This document shows positions 14,174-14,632 of a DNA stretch of 14,632 nt, one piece after another. Source of the stretch: CAZJBP01 sp964544115 (GTDB lineage: Bacteria; Verrucomicrobiota; Kiritimatiellia; UBA8416; JADHWI01); the NCBI GenBank assembly GCA_964544115.1, contig CAZJBP010000096.1, positions 1-14,632 on the forward strand. Reading direction: 5' to 3'. Position 1 is the stretch's first letter. Each line of letters starts with the position of its first letter. The position numbers and the translations under genes were made by a program. The notes beneath the pieces were generated by a model that was not told the origin of the DNA, did not search any database, and worked only from the letters and a program-made list of their open reading frames with translations.

Positions 14174-14591
14174 TCAGCACCCCGCCTCGTACATGACCTC
14201 ACTACCATGGGTAACAGGCAAATACAAAAACGACCAAGAGTCAAGCTTCTCACGCAGGAACGGCTGTCATTCTTTGAATTCTTTCTGGCCGTCTGAACAC
14301 CGGAATCAGCCCCGCGCACGCCCTGATCCGCCCTCAATCTAGGTCGTGTGGACATCGATGCGTTCGTGGATAGCACGTCCCATACCAGCACCTCGCTACC
14401 CCCCCGCGTGAAGGGCGAGCGAGATGTGCGACTCTTGGCGTTCTTGAGAAAGTGACAAGAAGTCAGCCGAAAGGCCCGATGGGTGCACACAGGGTTCCGC
14501 AAAGAACCGCCTGCTCGTTTGCGAGGGTAGAGGACGCCGCCTCGGCGCTCAAACCGATCACAAACCTTACTGGTTGTTCTGCCGGGGGAAA
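14174..14591. other. Intergenic region upstream of the pil operon, no gene supported
   Basis: I find no convincing gene here. A minus-strand frame runs through it and into the pilM start region, but its Arg/Ser/Thr-rich translation resembles no protein I know. On the plus strand a frame is open from 14327 to the TGA at 14453-14455 (reading GRVDIDAFVDSTSHTS in part), too short and unanchored to call. On the minus strand TTGACT (14244-14239) could be a -35 for pilM, but the only TATTTG-like -10 is 14 bases away, so the promoter is unresolved. The inverted pair CTCGCT (14392-14397) and AGCGAG (14418-14423) spans a run of seven C. Confidence 0.55.
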
Positions 14592-14628
14592 AGCAAAAGC
14601 GGACAGCTGGAGCGAGCAAAAGCGGACA
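14592..14628 (+). repeat. Two direct copies of a 14-base motif, possible IS21-type terminal repeats
   Basis: The motif AGCAAAAGCGGACA occurs at 14592-14605 and again, identical, at 14615-14628, a 23-base period with nine bases between copies. Multiple short direct repeats ending in CA (TG in the opposite orientation) are typical of the ends of IS21-family elements. Read this way, the element's body would lie to the left, where no istA/istB gene exists, so this would be a solo or decayed end. Iterons or a repeated operator are the alternatives. The window ends four bases later, so copies beyond it cannot be seen. Confidence 0.5.
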
Positions 14629-14632
14629 AGCC

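Noticed and set aside
14392..14423. CTCGCT...AGCGAG as a terminator or attachment site
   Set aside because: Arms are only six bases with a 20-base loop and no T-run; chance occurrence is likely.
14161..14619. Minus-strand open frame of 152 codons upstream of pilM
   Set aside because: Composition is unlike the neighbouring genes, no motif is recognised, and it overlaps the pilM start in another frame with no convincing ribosome-binding site.
1..14632. CRISPR array, tRNA, rRNA or riboswitch
   Set aside because: No regularly spaced repeats beyond the two-copy edge motif, no tRNA-like cloverleaf ends, and no conserved riboswitch core were seen on either strand by eye.

Overview
The window is gene-dense and GC-rich. 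It comes from a Gram-negative bacterium, shown by an outer-membrane secretin with its type IV pilus alignment genes. Archaeal-type phosphoglycerate mutase, a VIT-like protein tail with a PEP-CTERM-like end and the degenerate sensor kinase would fit a PVC-type lineage (Kiritimatiellota, Lentisphaerota, Planctomycetota or similar). That placement is a guess; no rRNA or other taxonomic marker is present.

Layout, left to right. (1) Positions 1-247: the 3' end of a gene entering from the left, probably a VIT-domain-like surface protein. (2) 301-4149, plus strand: a complete, tightly overlapped potABCD-type polyamine ABC importer (ATPase, two permeases, substrate-binding lipoprotein). (3) 4133-5374, minus: cofactor-independent phosphoglycerate mutase of the ApgM family, overlapping the 3' end of potD tail to tail. 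(4) 5519-7671, plus: a soluble hybrid histidine kinase with C-terminal receiver, overlapping by ATGA with panC (pantothenate synthetase). (5) 7609-14173, minus: a pilus assembly operon pilM-pilN-pilO-pilP-like-secretin, followed by a membrane-anchored hybrid-kinase-like protein that has lost the residues needed for catalysis. Its 3' end overlaps panC by 63 bases. (6) 14174-14632: about 460 bases with no supportable gene, carrying the pil operon's 5' region and, at the right edge, a 14-base motif repeated with a 23-base period that resembles the terminal repeats of IS21-type elements.

How the genes work together. PotA powers PotB/PotC, which receive substrate from PotD. PilM (cytoplasm), PilN/PilO (inner membrane), the PilP-like protein (periplasm) and the secretin (outer membrane) form the trans-envelope alignment complex of a type IV pilus or related machine. 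No pilin, PilB/PilT ATPase or PilC platform gene lies in this window, so those must be elsewhere. ApgM and PanC are housekeeping enzymes.

No unmistakably new system is present. The strongest lead is the pseudo-hybrid-kinase closing the pil operon: phospho-acceptor His replaced by Gln, N-box Asn replaced by Ile, no recognisable G1 box, and a receiver without its acidic pair or Lys. It lies opposite an apparently intact soluble kinase across panC. No tRNA, rRNA, CRISPR array or intact mobile element was found.
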